Of a stretch of 6,946 bases of DNA, positions 6,886 to 6,946 are shown piece by piece. Source of the DNA: an uncultured Planctomycetaceae bacterium (lineage in GTDB: Bacteria > Planctomycetota > Planctomycetia > Planctomycetales > Planctomycetaceae); assembly GCA_903921605.1 (NCBI GenBank), contig CAIXQV010000761.1, positions 1-6,946 of the forward strand. Reading direction: 5' to 3'. The notes beneath the pieces were generated by a model that saw only the letters and a program-made list of their open reading frames with translations, was not told the origin of the DNA and searched no databases. Position 1 is the first letter of the stretch. Every line of letters begins with the position of its first letter. The translations under genes and the position numbers were made by a program.

Positions 6886-6938
6886 GTGCACCCAAGTCGC
6901 GGCAAGCCGCGAAGTCCTCCTCGGCAAGGAGGACCTAC
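6886..6938 (-). repeat. Composite two-hairpin palindromic element, inverted copy
   Basis: Read on the minus strand, GTAG leads into hairpin 1: stem GTCCTCCT/AGGAGGAC (plus-strand arms 6914-6921 and 6927-6934, perfect 8 bp) around the loop TGCCG. Hairpin 2 is TCGCGGC-TT-GCCGCGA (6897-6912, perfect 7 bp). The tail CTTGGGTGCAC (6886-6896) matches the forward copy's tail at 9 of 11 positions. The two copies point towards each other across a 35-base spacer. Confidence 0.75.
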
Positions 6939-6946
6939 CTGAATTC

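Noticed and set aside
6757..6942. Short frames on both strands across the repeat cluster
   Set aside because: They translate the palindromic repeats themselves (repeated PAGQD/PARQ-type peptides), as expected of structured non-coding DNA.
6941..6946. GAATTC at the extreme right end
   Set aside because: It suggests an EcoRI boundary, but the same hexamer occurs elsewhere in the window (for example near 742), so no meaning can be drawn.

Overview
The window most likely comes from the chromosome of a planctomycete. This is inferred from four things: a FloA-type flotillin, an FtsW-like SEDS protein with an unusual catalytic-side loop, a very long membrane protein of DUF4175/TIGR02302-like architecture ending in a conserved C-terminal cap, and intergenic palindromes of the sort I associate with that phylum. 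No rRNA or marker gene is present to confirm it. GC content looks moderate, roughly the mid-50s percent by eye.

Layout, left to right. Positions 1-394 (+) hold the C-terminal third of floA, cut by the window edge. After about 146 bases comes a small two-helix membrane protein of unknown function at 541-867 (+). A 399-base stretch follows (868-1266) with no convincing gene, although one frame (about 928-1092) reads like a start-less protein fragment. A full-length FtsW-like SEDS glycosyltransferase lies at 1267-2433 (+). It converges, with only 38 bases between stop codons, on a 1397-residue minus-strand gene (2472-6665). That protein has three N-terminal membrane helices, a beta-rich region, a long Q/E/R-rich coiled-coil region, a roughly 200-residue G/S/Q/E low-complexity tract and a conserved-looking helical C-terminus. 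The last 280 bases (6666-6946) are the upstream region of the large gene. They contain a good Shine-Dalgarno, a weak promoter candidate and a cluster of hairpin-forming repeats.

The three recognised proteins all belong to the cell envelope. FloA scaffolds membrane microdomains, the SEDS protein polymerises peptidoglycan, and the large protein is anchored in the membrane and probably spans the periplasm. No operon linking them can be shown: the plus-strand genes are widely spaced and the large gene runs the other way.

The most unusual signal is the repeat cluster at 6761-6938. Three hairpins share an invariant TGCCG loop while their stems differ by mostly compensated changes. Two of them carry a second hairpin and a shared tail and face each other as an inverted pair, like a REP/BIME-type mobile palindrome.
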